A stretch of DNA of 62,000 nt from the NCBI GenBank assembly GCA_015490455.1, contig WFXU01000038.1, positions 1 to 62,000 on the forward strand, in the 5' to 3' direction. Source of the DNA: Hyphomicrobiales bacterium (GTDB lineage: Bacteria; Pseudomonadota; Alphaproteobacteria; Rhizobiales; Devosiaceae). Each line of letters opens with the position of its first letter. Position 1 is the stretch's first letter. Below the pieces are notes generated by a model, which was not told the DNA's origin, made no database searches, and was given only the letters and a program-made list of their open reading frames with translations. Below are positions 1 to 10,756 of this stretch, one piece after another. A program made the position numbers and the translations under genes.

Positions 1-54
1 GAATGGTCGGGGATAGATGATTGTGGAGTATTGTGAAGTGACCGGGAGGGTGAA

Positions 55-230
55 TGTGGGGTGTGGACTTTTGAGTTTATACTAGGGTTAAACAATCTGT
101 CACGCTTGGCAAAGCCAAATCTTTGTTGCAACCGATGTTAGTAGCCGCCCGTTTATCCTTTTTTTCACAAATTCGACTTCCGATTTCGACTTCTGAGCGA
201 TAAATCTTCACGGCCAACTACATAAATGTA
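55..230 (+). repeat. Dispersed direct repeat, copy A
   Basis: This stretch is matched in the same orientation, about 80% by eye, at 42791-42970. Shared blocks include GGACTTTTGA, GGGTTAAACA, GCAAAGCCAAA, GATGTTAGTA, CCGCCCG and CTTCTGAGCGATAAATCTTC. A small hairpin lies at 106-118 (TTGGC-AAA-GCCAA). Three units of a 7-bp pyrimidine-rich repeat sit at 175-194. The copy ends in the CTTCACGG motif that also ends the other repeats near 42.4-43.5 kb. No coding sequence is visible in it, and 231-368 up to dusB holds only an AT-rich leader. Confidence 0.8.
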
Positions 231-368
231 TAAAATAGAGGTTTTTGCATTTTAGAGCCAAATTGCCTTATTTTTTAGATTAAACTAAGGATTAGTTGAT
301 GCCAGAGAAAAAAAGCACTAATAAAGGCCAATAGCAAATTAAGGCTGAAACATAATTGGATCAATTAA

Positions 369-1382
369 TTGAGCGAAAAATTACAGATAGGTAAATTCAC
401 TTTGCCCAATAGAGCGCTTTTGGCGCCTATGGCGGGTCTGACTGATGCTCCATTTAGGACTATAGCAGCAAATTATGGAGCAGCTCTGGTGGTTAGTGAA
501 ATGATCGCCAGCGCTTCTTTAGTCTGCGGGCAAGTGGATATGGTCAGACGGCTTAATAAAAATACAGAATTTTTACATAAAAAAAACATGCCCCATATTG
601 TGCAATTAGTCGGCAATGATGAGGAATGGCTAAAAATTGGCGCCAAAATTGTTGCTGATGCGGGAGCTGATATTATTGATATAAATTTTGGTTGTCCGGC
701 CAAAAGGGTGGTTAATGGATTTGCGGGGGCAGCATTAATGAAAGATGCCGGGCGGGCGTTTAGAATTTTAGATGCTCTGGCAAATGCGACTAATTTGCCA
801 ATAAGCTGTAAAATGCGTCTTGGTTGGGATGATAATAATATAAATGTGGTGCAAATTGCCAAATTAGCACAAAATGCCGGCGCGCAAATGATTGTGGTGC
901 ACGCCAGAACCAGACAGCAATTTTATAAGGGAAAGGCTCGCTGGGAGTTGGTCGCCCCAGTAGTTAAAGCATTGAATGTGCCGGTTATTATTAATGGCGA
1001 TATTGTGGATGAGAAAAGCGCTAAATTAGCTTTGCAAAAATCAAATGCAGCCGGAATTATGATAGGGCGTGCAGCCTTAGGCGCCCCCTGGCTGGTTGGA
1101 CAAATTGGTGCCGCTTTGCAGAATAAAGAGACAATGATAAAAACTCCAAATAAGAGACAATTAAAAAATTTAATATTAGAACATTATCAAAATATTTTAA
1201 GCGAATATGGAACATATATTGGCGTGCGGGTGGCGCGTAAACATTTACGCTATTATATGCAAAGAGCGCAAATGACTATTGATAAGAATATAATGAGAGA
1301 ACTCTTAACTGAACAAAAGCCAAATAATGTTAAAAATAAGATAAAAGAAATATTTAGAGAACAGACTTACCTTGCCGCATGA
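369..1382 (+). CDS. dusB: tRNA-dihydrouridine synthase B (NifR3)
   Basis: FMN-dependent enzyme that reduces uridine to dihydrouridine in the tRNA D-loop, using NADPH; cytosolic. The 337-aa TIM-barrel protein has the family N-terminus LAPMAGLTDAPFR, the active-site segment NFGCPAKRVV with the catalytic Cys near residue 109, the INGDI strand, and the phosphate-binding GIMIGRAALGAPW. The start is TTG; it is preferred because it gives the normal N-terminus and no earlier ATG is in frame. Its stop overlaps the ntrB start in ATGA, so translation is probably coupled. dusB (nifR3) leading the ntr cluster is the classic alphaproteobacterial arrangement. Confidence 0.95.
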   Translation: MSEKLQIGKFTLPNRALLAPMAGLTDAPFRTIAANYGAALVVSEMIASASLVCGQVDMVRRLNKNTEFLHKKNMPHIVQLVGNDEEWLKIGAKIVADAGADIIDINFGCPAKRVVNGFAGAALMKDAGRAFRILDALANATNLPISCKMRLGWDDNNINVVQIAKLAQNAGAQMIVVHARTRQQFYKGKARWELVAPVVKALNVPVIINGDIVDEKSAKLALQKSNAAGIMIGRAALGAPWLVGQIGAALQNKETMIKTPNKRQLKNLILEHYQNILSEYGTYIGVRVARKHLRYYMQRAQMTIDKNIMRELLTEQKPNNVKNKIKEIFREQTYLAA

Positions 1383-2521
1383 AAAAAACAGATAAAGATT
1401 TTGGCGATATTTTTTCTTCCCTTATCCAACCTGCTCTGGTTTGTGAGGCAGAAAATAAGATTATTGCTGCCAATTATGCTGCGGAAGGTTTTTTTGGCCT
1501 ATCGGCAAATATTCTTACAAAGCAAAATCTGGAAAATATTATTGCCTTTGGTTCCCCAGCCCTAAGGATGGTTGAAAGAATATTACAAAATCACGCTCCA
1601 ATTAGTGAATATAGAATTTTATTGGATCTGATTGGTAGTGATGCCGATAATAGAGGCAGCAAAATTGTTGATATTTTTGCTTCTCCCCTAATTGGGCAAA
1701 ATGGTAGGGTTTTATTATTATTTTTAGAGCGATCGCGCGCTGAGAAAATTGACAGGCAATTAATTTCTAGAAACGCCGTTCGCTCCGTTTCAGGCTTAGC
1801 GGCTATGTTAGCGCATGAAATTAAAAATCCACTCTCTGGCATACGTGGTGCTGCTCAACTATTGGAGCAATCTGTTAAGGGAGATGATGTTAATTTGGCA
1901 CGTCTTATACGCGATGAGACAGATAGAATTGTTGCTTTGCTGGAAAAAGTGGATATTTTTGGCGATGAGAGAATTTATAATCAAGAGGCGGTCAATATTC
2001 ATATTATTCTTGAGCGGGTAAAATTATTGCTCAAAAATGCCGAAGCAAAAAATATTGAATTTATTGAGGAATATGATCCTTCCCTGCCGCCAGTTTTGGG
2101 AAATAGTGATAAGCTAATTCAGGTATTTCTAAATATTATCAAAAATGCTGCTGAAGCGCTAAAGGGGATTAACAACCCGCAAATTAAAATTTCAACTTCC
2201 TATAAGCCAGGCATTCGCCTTAGTATGGCCGGAGTAAAAAAGAGCTATTCTTTGCCATTGGAAATCAGAATTGAAGATAATGGCAAGGGAATAGATCCTG
2301 ATATTTTGCAAAATATTTTTGATCCGTTCGTAACCACCAAGCCAAATGGGAAAGGTCTGGGATTAGCGTTAGTAGCAAAAATAATTGCCGATCATGGCGG
2401 CATTGTTGATGTAGAAAGTAAAAGAGGAAAAACGGTTTTTCTAATATTACTGCCATTAGCTGAAGAAAAAGGTGATAATATCGCCTCAGAAAATAATTTA
2501 ACGGTAAATAATTATGAATAA
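1379..2521 (+). CDS. ntrB: Nitrogen sensor histidine kinase NtrB
   Basis: Cytosolic kinase that phosphorylates NtrC when nitrogen is limiting; in the known system PII protein controls whether it acts as kinase or phosphatase. The 380-aa protein has an N-terminal PAS region (about 10-125), an H-box with His146 in HEIKNPLSG, an N-box [12 protein letters not shown], and ATP-binding G-boxes [10 protein letters not shown] and GKGLGLAL. There are no membrane segments, as expected for NtrB. The start overlaps the dusB stop by 4 bp and the end overlaps ntrC by 8 bp, indicating one operon. Confidence 0.95.
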   Translation: MKKTDKDFGDIFSSLIQPALVCEAENKIIAANYAAEGFFGLSANILTKQNLENIIAFGSPALRMVERILQNHAPISEYRILLDLIGSDADNRGSKIVDIFASPLIGQNGRVLLLFLERSRAEKIDRQLISRNAVRSVSGLAAMLAHEIKNPLSGIRGAAQLLEQSVKGDDVNLARLIRDETDRIVALLEKVDIFGDERIYNQEAVNIHIILERVKLLLKNAEAKNIEFIEEYDPSLPPVLGNSDKLIQVFLNIIKNAAEALKGINNPQIKISTSYKPGIRLSMAGVKKSYSLPLEIRIEDNGKGIDPDILQNIFDPFVTTKPNGKGLGLALVAKIIADHGGIVDVESKRGKTVFLILLPLAEEKGDNIASENNLTVNNYE

Positions 2522-3968
2522 TCCAGTAATTTTGTTAGCTGATGATGATGATGCAATCAGAATGGTTTTGAATCAGGCGCTTAGCCGGGCGGGATATGAG
2601 GTTAGACCGACGGGGAATTTATCGACTCTTTGGAACTGGATAAGACGGGGGGAGGGTGATTTATTATTATCCGATGTTATGATGCCCGATGGCAATACAT
2701 TTGACTTAATGGCAAAAATTAAAAATCTTCGCCCCGATTTGCCAATTATAATGATGAGCGCGCAAAATACATTTATGACGGCAATTAGGGCTTCAGAAGA
2801 AGGGGCATATGAATATTTACCAAAACCGTTTGATATAGATGAAGTATTGGCAATTATTGCGCGCGCATTAAGTGATATTTCAAAATCCAAAAAGGCAGAT
2901 TCACCAAAAGAAAATATTGAAAATATGCCCCTTGTTGGTCGCTCTGCAGCAATGCAAGAAATTTATCGGGCTCTGGCCAGACTGATGCAGACAGATTTAA
3001 GCGTAATGATTAGCGGGGAGAGCGGAACGGGAAAGGAATTAGTTGCAAGGGCTTTGCATGATTATGGAAAAAGAAAAAATGGCCCCTTTATTGCTATAAA
3101 TATGGCGGCCATACCCAAAGATTTGGTTGAAGCCGAGCTGTTTGGACACGAAAAGGGAGCTTTTACTGGTGCCGCTTCACGCTCAATTGGCAGATTTGAA
3201 CAAGCAGAAGGGGGAACGCTTTTTTTAGATGAAATTGGCGATATGCCAATGGAAGCGCAGACAAGATTGCTCAGAGTGTTGCAAAATGGTGAATTTACCA
3301 GAGTTGGCGGGCGCAATTTAATTAAATCTGATGTCAGAATTATTGCCGCTACCCACCAAGAACTAACCCGCCTGATTAGTCAGGGGCTATTTCGGGAAGA
3401 TTTGTTTTATCGTCTTAATGTAGTTCCAATCTCTTTGCCGCCTCTACGCGACAGAAAGGAAGATATAGCGGATTTAGTAAAACATTTTCTGCATAAATTA
3501 GCGGCAGAAAAAAATGAAATTCCTAAATCTATCACAATAGAAGCGATAAATTTATTGCAACAATATTCCTGGCCTGGCAATGTGCGCGAATTGGAAAATA
3601 TGATGATGCGAATAAATGCGCTTTACGCTGATGATACTATTTCAGAAGAAATTATTAATCTTGAATTAAGTCATGCGGTAAGAAATACAAATAGCAATGT
3701 TAGAAATAATAATATTGATGTAAATTCTGCCATAGAAAATTATATTTCTACCCTATTAAAAGACATAGATACATCCAGTGAAGATAGTAATTTATATCAA
3801 ATTATTCTAGCCAAATTTGAAATACCCCTTATTTCTATGACGCTAAATAAATGTGGCGGGAACCAGATAAAAACAGCAAAATTATTGGGCTTAAACAGAA
3901 ACACTTTACGCAAAAAAATAAAACAGCATAATATTCAGATAAGTAAATTTTCTCACCGCAAAAATTAA
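2514..3968 (+). CDS. ntrC: Nitrogen response regulator NtrC
   Basis: Sigma-54-dependent activator of nitrogen assimilation genes. Domains in order: receiver (1-120, phospho-acceptor Asp54 in [10 protein letters not shown]), AAA+ domain with Walker A GESGTGKE (168-175), the sigma-54 contact loop GAFTGA (215-220) and Walker B GGTLFLDE (233-240), then a C-terminal Fis-type helix-turn-helix ([18 protein letters not shown]). All key motifs are intact, unlike in the neighbouring NtrX. At 484 aa it has the usual length. It is translationally linked to ntrB by an 8-bp overlap. Confidence 0.96.
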   Translation: MNNPVILLADDDDAIRMVLNQALSRAGYEVRPTGNLSTLWNWIRRGEGDLLLSDVMMPDGNTFDLMAKIKNLRPDLPIIMMSAQNTFMTAIRASEEGAYEYLPKPFDIDEVLAIIARALSDISKSKKADSPKENIENMPLVGRSAAMQEIYRALARLMQTDLSVMISGESGTGKELVARALHDYGKRKNGPFIAINMAAIPKDLVEAELFGHEKGAFTGAASRSIGRFEQAEGGTLFLDEIGDMPMEAQTRLLRVLQNGEFTRVGGRNLIKSDVRIIAATHQELTRLISQGLFREDLFYRLNVVPISLPPLRDRKEDIADLVKHFLHKLAAEKNEIPKSITIEAINLLQQYSWPGNVRELENMMMRINALYADDTISEEIINLELSHAVRNTNSNVRNNNIDVNSAIENYISTLLKDIDTSSEDSNLYQIILAKFEIPLISMTLNKCGGNQIKTAKLLGLNRNTLRKKIKQHNIQISKFSHRKN

Positions 3969-4077
3969 AAATTAATTGATATAACTGTCACATTTTCGCA
4001 ACAATATTCTTGAACAATAGTCCGTAAAACTATAAAATACGCCTCGCGCCGTCAATGATTTCAGAAGCCAGTGTAAC

Positions 4078-6408
4078 ATGAACAATATAAATCCAACTGC
4101 GAAAAAACCAACGCTGGAAGAAAAAGAGCTGAAATCGGCACGGGCGAATTTTCTAAAATATGGTGCAGATAATTCAAAATTTTTTAGATATTTTGGGTTC
4201 ATTATTGTTTTTTGCGTAATTATTTTACTTTTTTTATCATTTTTAATCCTGCCTAAGACCAGTATAATAGAACTTTCTCCTCAGGCCTGGAGTGCAATTT
4301 GGATTATTGGCACAATATTGGTTTTACTGATTATTGCGCTTGTTCTTACCGAAATTATTTTGCTCATTCGCGCCAGAGCCAGAAAACAGGCTGGCTCTAA
4401 ATTACAATCAAGAATGGTGGCAATGTTTGCATTTGTAGCAGCAGTGCCAGCTGTAATTGTCGCTATAATAGCCGCTATTGTTCTTAATCAGGGGTTAGAT
4501 CAATGGTTTTCTGAAAGAATGCGCTCAATGGTTGAAAGTTCGCGCCTGGTGGCCAGAGCATATTTATTAGAACATGCGCAAGTTTTACGCGATGATATAA
4601 TTTGGGTTGCGGCAGAGTTAGAAAGGGCAACAGATAGTTTTGCTACCGATAAAGAAAAATTTCAGCGCATTTTAACAGCGTTAGCAACCACCAGATCTTT
4701 GCCATTTACCTCGCTGGTTTCTAAAGATGGTGATGTGCTGATGCGTGCGCAAATTTCTGTTCCCGGAAAACCACCACAACTTCCTGATGGGGTAATAGAG
4801 GAAGTAGAAAAAAATGTCCCCACCTTTATCGCGCCAGGTTCAACCAATTTGGTTGGCGCCGTCATGCAGCTAAATAATTATGATGATGTTTATTTATTTG
4901 TAGCGCGACCAGTTGATGCCGAAGTTTTGGAATATATGCGTTTAACCGATCAGAATATTACCGAATATCGCCAATATGATTCTTCTAGATTGGTTTTTCA
5001 GGTCACATTTACAATTATTTATATCGGGGTTGCGCTAATTATGTTGCTAGTGGCAGTTTGGATTGGAATTGCTTTTGCCAACCGATTTATAGAGCCGGTT
5101 AGAGAATTAATGCTAGCTTCGGATAAAGTTTCTAAGGGCAACCTAAATGTGCAAATTAAGGAAACTAAACAACAAGGGGAGCTAAATGATTTAATCAAGC
5201 AATTTAATTTAATGACTAGGCAATTAAAAGAACAACGCCAAGAACTGATTTTAGCTAATGAGATAAATGAACAGCGCCGCCAATTTACCGAAGCAGTGCT
5301 TGAGGGGGTTTCTGCCGGCATTATTGGGCTTAACCCAAATGAAATTATTACTTTGGTTAATAGTCGTGCCTGTGAGATATTTTCTATTGAGGAGGCAAAT
5401 TTAGTAGGCAAGCAATTGAGTAAAATTGTTCCTCAATTGGCTTTATTTTTTGCCAAAGCCAGCTCTTCAATGAGTTCGCAATATCAGGATCAAATTCAGT
5501 TGGGGACCGAACAGGAGGGAAGGATTTATCAGGTTCGTTTAACCCGTGAGGGAACAAAATCGCAGTCAAAAGGATATGTAATTACACTTGACGATCTCAC
5601 TGACTTAATGCAGGCGCAAAAGACCAGCGCTTGGGCAGATGTTGCACGCCGCATTGCGCACGAAATTAAAAATCCGCTCACACCAATTCAGCTTTCGGCC
5701 GAGAGATTAAGGCGCCGTTATGGGAAAAAATTAGCCGATGATTTTGAAATATTTGACAAATGTGTCACAACAATAATCAGGCAGGTTGGCAATATTGGGC
5801 GCATGATTGATGAATTTTCTTCTTTTGCAAGAATGCCAAAAGCTGTAATGCAAAGAGCTGATTTATCTGATACTATAAGGCAGGCAGTATTTTTAGAGAG
5901 TGTGCGCCAGCCGGGCATAAAAATAGTTGCTAAATTGCCAAAAGAGCCAAATTTTGTTGAATATGATGAGCGATTAATTTCGCAATGTTTGACCAATATA
6001 ATAAAAAACTCGGTTGAGGCGATTGAAATTGCTGGTATTGATAAAATAAAAGATCCAACTATCATAATTGAGACAAGAAATTTCACTAATTTTGTTGAAA
6101 TATCAATTTCTGATAATGGTAAGGGCTGGCCAAAAGAAAATCAGCGAAAACTTTTAGAGCCCTATGTTACCACGAGAAAAAAGGGAACGGGGTTGGGCTT
6201 GGCGATAGTAGCAAAAATTGTTGAGCAACATGGCGGAGAAATGGTTTTGCAAGATGCAAAGGCTGATAAAAATGGTCGGGTCGGGGCTTGCGTTATTATC
6301 AGATTACCGCTTGAACACAGCTCAAGCAGGATAGATCTGGAAATTAGAAACGAAAATTCTTTAGATGAAAAAAATAGGGAGGCGCAGTTTGACGCGCTTA
6401 AAAATTAA
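4078..6408 (+). CDS. ntrY: Membrane sensor histidine kinase NtrY
   Basis: Partner kinase of NtrX, linked in alphaproteobacteria to nitrogen and redox control and the envelope. The 776-aa protein has membrane segments near 40-58, 73-98, 114-136 and 309-333, with an extracytoplasmic region between the third and fourth, then HAMP (about 333-386), PAS (about 400-500), an H-box with His528 in [11 protein letters not shown], an N-box TNIIKNSVEA, and G-boxes DNGKGW and GTGLGLAI. A 109-bp gap after ntrC could hold a separate promoter for ntrYX. ntrX begins at the very next base. Confidence 0.95.
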   Translation: MNNINPTAKKPTLEEKELKSARANFLKYGADNSKFFRYFGFIIVFCVIILLFLSFLILPKTSIIELSPQAWSAIWIIGTILVLLIIALVLTEIILLIRARARKQAGSKLQSRMVAMFAFVAAVPAVIVAIIAAIVLNQGLDQWFSERMRSMVESSRLVARAYLLEHAQVLRDDIIWVAAELERATDSFATDKEKFQRILTALATTRSLPFTSLVSKDGDVLMRAQISVPGKPPQLPDGVIEEVEKNVPTFIAPGSTNLVGAVMQLNNYDDVYLFVARPVDAEVLEYMRLTDQNITEYRQYDSSRLVFQVTFTIIYIGVALIMLLVAVWIGIAFANRFIEPVRELMLASDKVSKGNLNVQIKETKQQGELNDLIKQFNLMTRQLKEQRQELILANEINEQRRQFTEAVLEGVSAGIIGLNPNEIITLVNSRACEIFSIEEANLVGKQLSKIVPQLALFFAKASSSMSSQYQDQIQLGTEQEGRIYQVRLTREGTKSQSKGYVITLDDLTDLMQAQKTSAWADVARRIAHEIKNPLTPIQLSAERLRRRYGKKLADDFEIFDKCVTTIIRQVGNIGRMIDEFSSFARMPKAVMQRADLSDTIRQAVFLESVRQPGIKIVAKLPKEPNFVEYDERLISQCLTNIIKNSVEAIEIAGIDKIKDPTIIIETRNFTNFVEISISDNGKGWPKENQRKLLEPYVTTRKKGTGLGLAIVAKIVEQHGGEMVLQDAKADKNGRVGACVIIRLPLEHSSSRIDLEIRNENSLDEKNREAQFDALKN

Positions 6409-7797
6409 ATGGCTTTTGACGTTCTAATTATTGATGATGAGAGCGATATTCGTGAGCTTATTTCTGGAATTTTGGAAGATGAAGGATATGAAACGCGCCA
6501 GGCTCATGATGCGGATTCGGGGCTAGAGCAAATTAGCAAACGTCTGCCTAATTTGGTTTTTCTGGATATTTGGATGCAAGGCTCTAGGCTTGATGGATTG
6601 CAATTGCTTGATGAATTGCAAGAAAAACACCCAAATATGCCGGTTGTAATGATTTCTGGTCATGGCAATCTTGAAACAGCAGTTGCGGCGATTAAGCGGG
6701 GCGCATATGATTATATTGAAAAACCTTTTAAGATAGATCGCCTATTATTAGTAACAAAGAGGGCAATTGAAACTTCAAAGCTAAAAATTGAGAATAAAGA
6801 ATTAAAAGAGCGCGCTAGTTCATGGGGCAATGAACTGGTGGGCATTTCGCCAATCATAAATGAGGCTCGCTTAATTATTGAAAAATCTGCCCCCACTAAT
6901 TCGCGCATATTTATTAGCGGTCCTTCAGGGGTAGGAAAGGGGCATTGCGCTAGATTATTACACAAAAAGAGCCTTAGAAAAGATGCGGCCTTTATTGAAA
7001 TAAATGCTTCGCTTTATGATCCAGAAGAATTGCCGGCAATTTTATTTGGACGTGAGGAAAAAGCTAGAGATGGAAAAATCAATATTGAAGTTGGGGCATT
7101 AGAAAGAGCGCATGCTGGCACTATTTATCTTTCTGAAGTGACCATGCTATCACTGAATGTGCAATCATTATTATTAAGAATGTTGGTGAATAATAATTTT
7201 GTCAGGGTGGGAGGAACTAGGCCTGTGCCTATTGATGTTAGAATTTTGTCCTCCAGCTCGCAGGATGTTAATGAGTTTTGTGAGAGTGGCAAATTTCGTG
7301 CAGATTTGCTTCATCGTCTATCTGTTGTTCCGCTAAAACTTACGCCGCTGAAAGAAAGACGGGAGGATATACCTCCTTTGGTTGATTGTTTTGTTGAACA
7401 AATTTGTAAATTTCATTCAATACCAAAATTTACTATAGCTGAAGATGCAAAGGCTGTTTTGCAGGCGCAAGATTGGCCGGCAAATGCCCGTCAGCTCAGA
7501 AATTCAATCGAAAGATTGGCTATTTTAGTTGCTGATAAGGTTACTGAAAATGGGGAGGTTAATGCCGAAATGTTACCGCCTGATATTGGCGAGGTTTTGC
7601 CCAATGTGAATGAAGATGGGGGGGCTAGTTCGGCTCATTTAATGGGAATGTCGCTGCGTGATGCGCGTGAGGTTTTTGAAAAACAATATTTGCTTGCACA
7701 AATTGAGCGTTTTGGTGGTAATATATCCAAAACGGCGGAATTTATCGGCATGGAGCGAAGCGCGCTGCACCGTAAGATTAAATCTCTTGGTTTATGA
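6409..7797 (+). CDS. ntrX: Response regulator NtrX
   Basis: NtrC-like regulator phosphorylated by NtrY. The 462-aa protein has a receiver with Asp53 (FLDIWMQGS), an AAA+ domain with P-loop GPSGVGKG (171-178), and a C-terminal Fis-type HTH (GGNISKTAEFIGMERSAL). The GAFTGA loop is absent, as I recall for NtrX in this class, so classical sigma-54 activation is unlikely. Walker B reads GTIYLSE (237-243): the usual Asp is Ser242, while Glu243 is kept, which may weaken ATP hydrolysis. It starts directly after the ntrY stop. Confidence 0.94.
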   Translation: MAFDVLIIDDESDIRELISGILEDEGYETRQAHDADSGLEQISKRLPNLVFLDIWMQGSRLDGLQLLDELQEKHPNMPVVMISGHGNLETAVAAIKRGAYDYIEKPFKIDRLLLVTKRAIETSKLKIENKELKERASSWGNELVGISPIINEARLIIEKSAPTNSRIFISGPSGVGKGHCARLLHKKSLRKDAAFIEINASLYDPEELPAILFGREEKARDGKINIEVGALERAHAGTIYLSEVTMLSLNVQSLLLRMLVNNNFVRVGGTRPVPIDVRILSSSSQDVNEFCESGKFRADLLHRLSVVPLKLTPLKERREDIPPLVDCFVEQICKFHSIPKFTIAEDAKAVLQAQDWPANARQLRNSIERLAILVADKVTENGEVNAEMLPPDIGEVLPNVNEDGGASSAHLMGMSLRDAREVFEKQYLLAQIERFGGNISKTAEFIGMERSALHRKIKSLGL

Positions 7798-7826
7798 GAT
7801 AGTTGCTAATTATAAGGGGTCTATAA

Positions 7827-9203
7827 ATGCGGGTTATTATAAGCGGGGCGGGACAAGTTGGCTATGGTATTGCCGAGAGATTATCTAGTGAGGGGGTAGA
7901 GGTAACTATTATTGATAAAAATGCGGACTTGGTGCAAAGAGTGCGCGATACATTAGACGCTCGTGGAGTGCATGGACATGGCTCTCACCCTGATATTTTA
8001 GCGCAGGCAGGGGCAGAAAATGCGGATATGCTGATCGCTGTAACGCAGGTTGATGAAGTTAATATGACTGCCTGCCAGGTGGCTCACTCAATATTTGAAA
8101 TTCCAACACGTATAGCCCGTATTAGAGCTCAGACCTACTTAAATCCCGAATGGCAAAGCCTATTTGCCCGTAATCACCTACCGATAGATGTTATTATTTC
8201 CCCTGAAATTGAAGTTGGCGATTTAATTTTACAGCGTTTGGCATATCCGGGCGCCTCTGAAATTGTCACTTTTGAAGATGAAAAAATAATGGTCGTTGCG
8301 GTTGACGTGCAGGAGGATTGCGCGGTTATTGATACTCCGCTTCGCCAATTAACCGATCTTTTCCCTTCTTTGCAGGCAACTGTTATGGGGGTAAGAAGAA
8401 ATGGGAAGGTGCAAGTTCTAAGTTCATCTGAAAGTCTTATTGTTGGTGATCAGGCAATAGTTGCCGTTTCAAAAGAACAGGTTTCAAGGGTTTTGGGGTT
8501 ATTTGGTTGTAATGAATTGCCGCCAAAACGAATAATAATTGCGGGGGCGGGTAATATTGGTAGATATGTTGCTAAAAAATTAGAAGAAAGCAATCAAGGA
8601 ATGATTGTGCGCCTGATTGAAAATAACAGGCAGGCAGCGCAATTGGCGGCAGAGACTGTAAAAAATTCTATTGTTGTTTTTGGCGATAGTTTGCAGGAGG
8701 ATATTCTTAATGAAGTAGATATTCGTGATGCGGATATGTATTTGGGTCTTACTAATGATGATGAAACAAATATTCTTTCTTCGGTTTTGGCTAGTGAATT
8801 AGGTTGTAAGGCTAATTTTGCGCTGGTAAATCAGCCACAATATTCCCGTTTTGCTAAAAGGCTGGGCATTGATTCTTTTATAAATCCGCGTGCAGCTACC
8901 GTCTCTAAAGTGCTTCGTCACGTTAGGCGAGGGCGTATTCGTGGTGTTTATTCTTTATTTGAGGGCAAGGCAGAATTAATTGAAGCTGAAGCGCTTGATA
9001 CTTCTACTTTGGTTGGCAAACCATTGCGTGAAATTAATATTGGTGATGGTATTAGAATTGGCGCTATAGTGCGCGCTGGAGAAGTTATAATGCCAACGGG
9101 GGGGGAACATATTAAAGCGGGTGATTTGGTAGTAGTATTTGCGCTTAGCGACAATGTTCGCCAGGTTGAGCAAATGTTTCGGGTTAGTCTCGAATTTTTT
9201 TAG
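7827..9203 (+). CDS. trkA: Trk potassium uptake, NAD-binding regulator TrkA
   Basis: Peripheral cytoplasmic protein that gates the TrkH channel. The 458-aa protein is a duplicated RCK unit: the first Rossmann motif is SGAGQVGYGIAERL near residue 5, the second is IAGAGNIGRYVAKKL near 235, each followed by a TrkA-C domain (the last at about 370-455). An AAGGGG Shine-Dalgarno lies just upstream of ATG 7827. Its channel partner follows 10 bp later. trkA after ntrYX and before hfq is the standard order in rhizobial relatives. Confidence 0.95.
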   Translation: MRVIISGAGQVGYGIAERLSSEGVEVTIIDKNADLVQRVRDTLDARGVHGHGSHPDILAQAGAENADMLIAVTQVDEVNMTACQVAHSIFEIPTRIARIRAQTYLNPEWQSLFARNHLPIDVIISPEIEVGDLILQRLAYPGASEIVTFEDEKIMVVAVDVQEDCAVIDTPLRQLTDLFPSLQATVMGVRRNGKVQVLSSSESLIVGDQAIVAVSKEQVSRVLGLFGCNELPPKRIIIAGAGNIGRYVAKKLEESNQGMIVRLIENNRQAAQLAAETVKNSIVVFGDSLQEDILNEVDIRDADMYLGLTNDDETNILSSVLASELGCKANFALVNQPQYSRFAKRLGIDSFINPRAATVSKVLRHVRRGRIRGVYSLFEGKAELIEAEALDTSTLVGKPLREINIGDGIRIGAIVRAGEVIMPTGGEHIKAGDLVVVFALSDNVRQVEQMFRVSLEFF

Positions 9204-9213
9204 AAAGAATATT

Positions 9214-10647
9214 ATGCCCTCAATAGCTGCCTTAATTTCAGTATTAATCGGCATTTTCGCATTTATGCTGCTTTTTCCGGCAATTGTGGCATTTGCCGGC
9301 GCGGAGTGGCACGCTTTTGGCAGTTTTTTATTTTTATCTCTTTTTTATGGCTTTATTGCTGTTTTATTATTTTTAACCACCGCCTCACAATTTAAGCCGA
9401 TGGATCGTTTAGAGGTTTTTTATGCCACTATTCTTATGTGGTTGGTTTTTGTAATTTTGGCGGTTGCCCCATTTTTAATTATTGAAGAACTTGAAATAAT
9501 GCAGGCCATCTTTGAGGCGGTCTCTGCTTCTGTCACTTTGGGAGTTAGCCTTGTGCCGCTTGATAATACTTCTTTATCCATGAAATTATATCGTTCATTA
9601 GTTGCCTGGCAGGGTGGATTGTTGACTTTGATATTTGCTGTTTATGTGCTTGGTCGCTATCAGGTGGGAGGCACTCCAAACAGCCAATTACGCTATATTT
9701 TACATAGTTCACAAAGCGGTGATCCCAGAATAATGAAGACTTTTTTTGAAATATTTGTTCCCTATATGGCATTAACAATAGTTTGCGCTGCTATTTTGGT
9801 AATTGTCAGGGTTAATCCGGTTGATGCTTTATTAATTTCACTAAATATTCTTTCTACAAATGGTTATTTCCCAGTTGAAGCGGGTTCGTCCATTTTGAAT
9901 AATTTTCTTGCAGAAATAGTTTTGCTAATTTTTATGATTGTTGGTGCTACAAGCATTATTTGGCATAGGATTATTTTTATTCATCAATGGCAGAAAAGTA
10001 AAACGCAAATTGAGGCTTCCATATTTTTAGGCCTGATTTTAGCCGTCTCTATTTTGGCATTTATAGGCAAATTTTTTGCGCAAAATGATAATTTTTCTAT
10101 TGGTAATGCAATTTTGAGCAGCATATTTGATGTTGTGTCAATTATGACAACAACCGGAATTACATATGATAATAATTATGGGATAAGTTTACCTTTGGCA
10201 CTTATTTTAGTCTTAAGTTTAGTTGGAGGCTGCTCATATTCAACTTCTGGCGGTTTTAAGATTTTTCGTCTTTGGGCAATGGTGCGCCATAGCGCTAATG
10301 AAATAAAAAAACTCATCTACCCACATATTATTATCGCTAAATATTCAAATATTGATGAAAAGGAGCGCAAGAATTTGAAGGCTATATGGAGTATTTTATT
10401 TATTTCAATAATCTCAATTATGGGTGCAGCATTAATGTTTGCTCTTTATGATTATGATTTACCCGCAAGTTTAACTCTGGCTATTGGTGCTTTTTCCTCC
10501 AGTGCAAATTTAATAATAATGGGAATTGGTGATAATATTCCTATTGCACCATCAAATATGGTATTAGCGATAATTTCATTTTTGGCGCTTGCAGCGCGCA
10601 TTGAATTGCTAGTTTTATTAGCGATAATCGGCCGATTGAGGTGGTAA
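9214..10647 (+). CDS. trkH: TrkH/TrkG-family potassium channel subunit
   Basis: Integral membrane K+ translocating subunit that works with TrkA. The 477-aa protein is almost wholly hydrophobic, with about ten membrane helices and the family's four pore-loop repeats; readable pore segments are LSTNGYFPV, MTTTGITYDNNYG and SYSTSGGFK. A longer in-frame reading from TTG 9139 would overlap trkA by 65 bp; ATG 9214 (MPSIAALIS) begins at the first membrane helix and is chosen instead. It forms one transcription unit with trkA. Confidence 0.9.
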   Translation: MPSIAALISVLIGIFAFMLLFPAIVAFAGAEWHAFGSFLFLSLFYGFIAVLLFLTTASQFKPMDRLEVFYATILMWLVFVILAVAPFLIIEELEIMQAIFEAVSASVTLGVSLVPLDNTSLSMKLYRSLVAWQGGLLTLIFAVYVLGRYQVGGTPNSQLRYILHSSQSGDPRIMKTFFEIFVPYMALTIVCAAILVIVRVNPVDALLISLNILSTNGYFPVEAGSSILNNFLAEIVLLIFMIVGATSIIWHRIIFIHQWQKSKTQIEASIFLGLILAVSILAFIGKFFAQNDNFSIGNAILSSIFDVVSIMTTTGITYDNNYGISLPLALILVLSLVGGCSYSTSGGFKIFRLWAMVRHSANEIKKLIYPHIIIAKYSNIDEKERKNLKAIWSILFISIISIMGAALMFALYDYDLPASLTLAIGAFSSSANLIIMGIGDNIPIAPSNMVLAIISFLALAARIELLVLLAIIGRLRW

Positions 10648-10756
10648 ACTGGCTATTTTTCATCTAAAAATACTAAGACTCATCTATTTTCACGTAAGAG
10701 CTAGGAAGAATCGCAAAAATGTGCCATAGTTTGGTCACAGAGAATATTTGATTTAG

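Noticed and set aside
1-13. GAATGGTCGGGG matches the 3' end of tRNA-Pro at 45347, suggesting a tRNA remnant or attachment site at the window start
   Set aside because: Only about 12 bp match, the CCCCGACCA end is common among tRNAs, and no further cloverleaf sequence is visible.
55-230. The repeat as an insertion sequence
   Set aside because: No transposase frame and no flanking duplication can be seen; at most it is non-autonomous.
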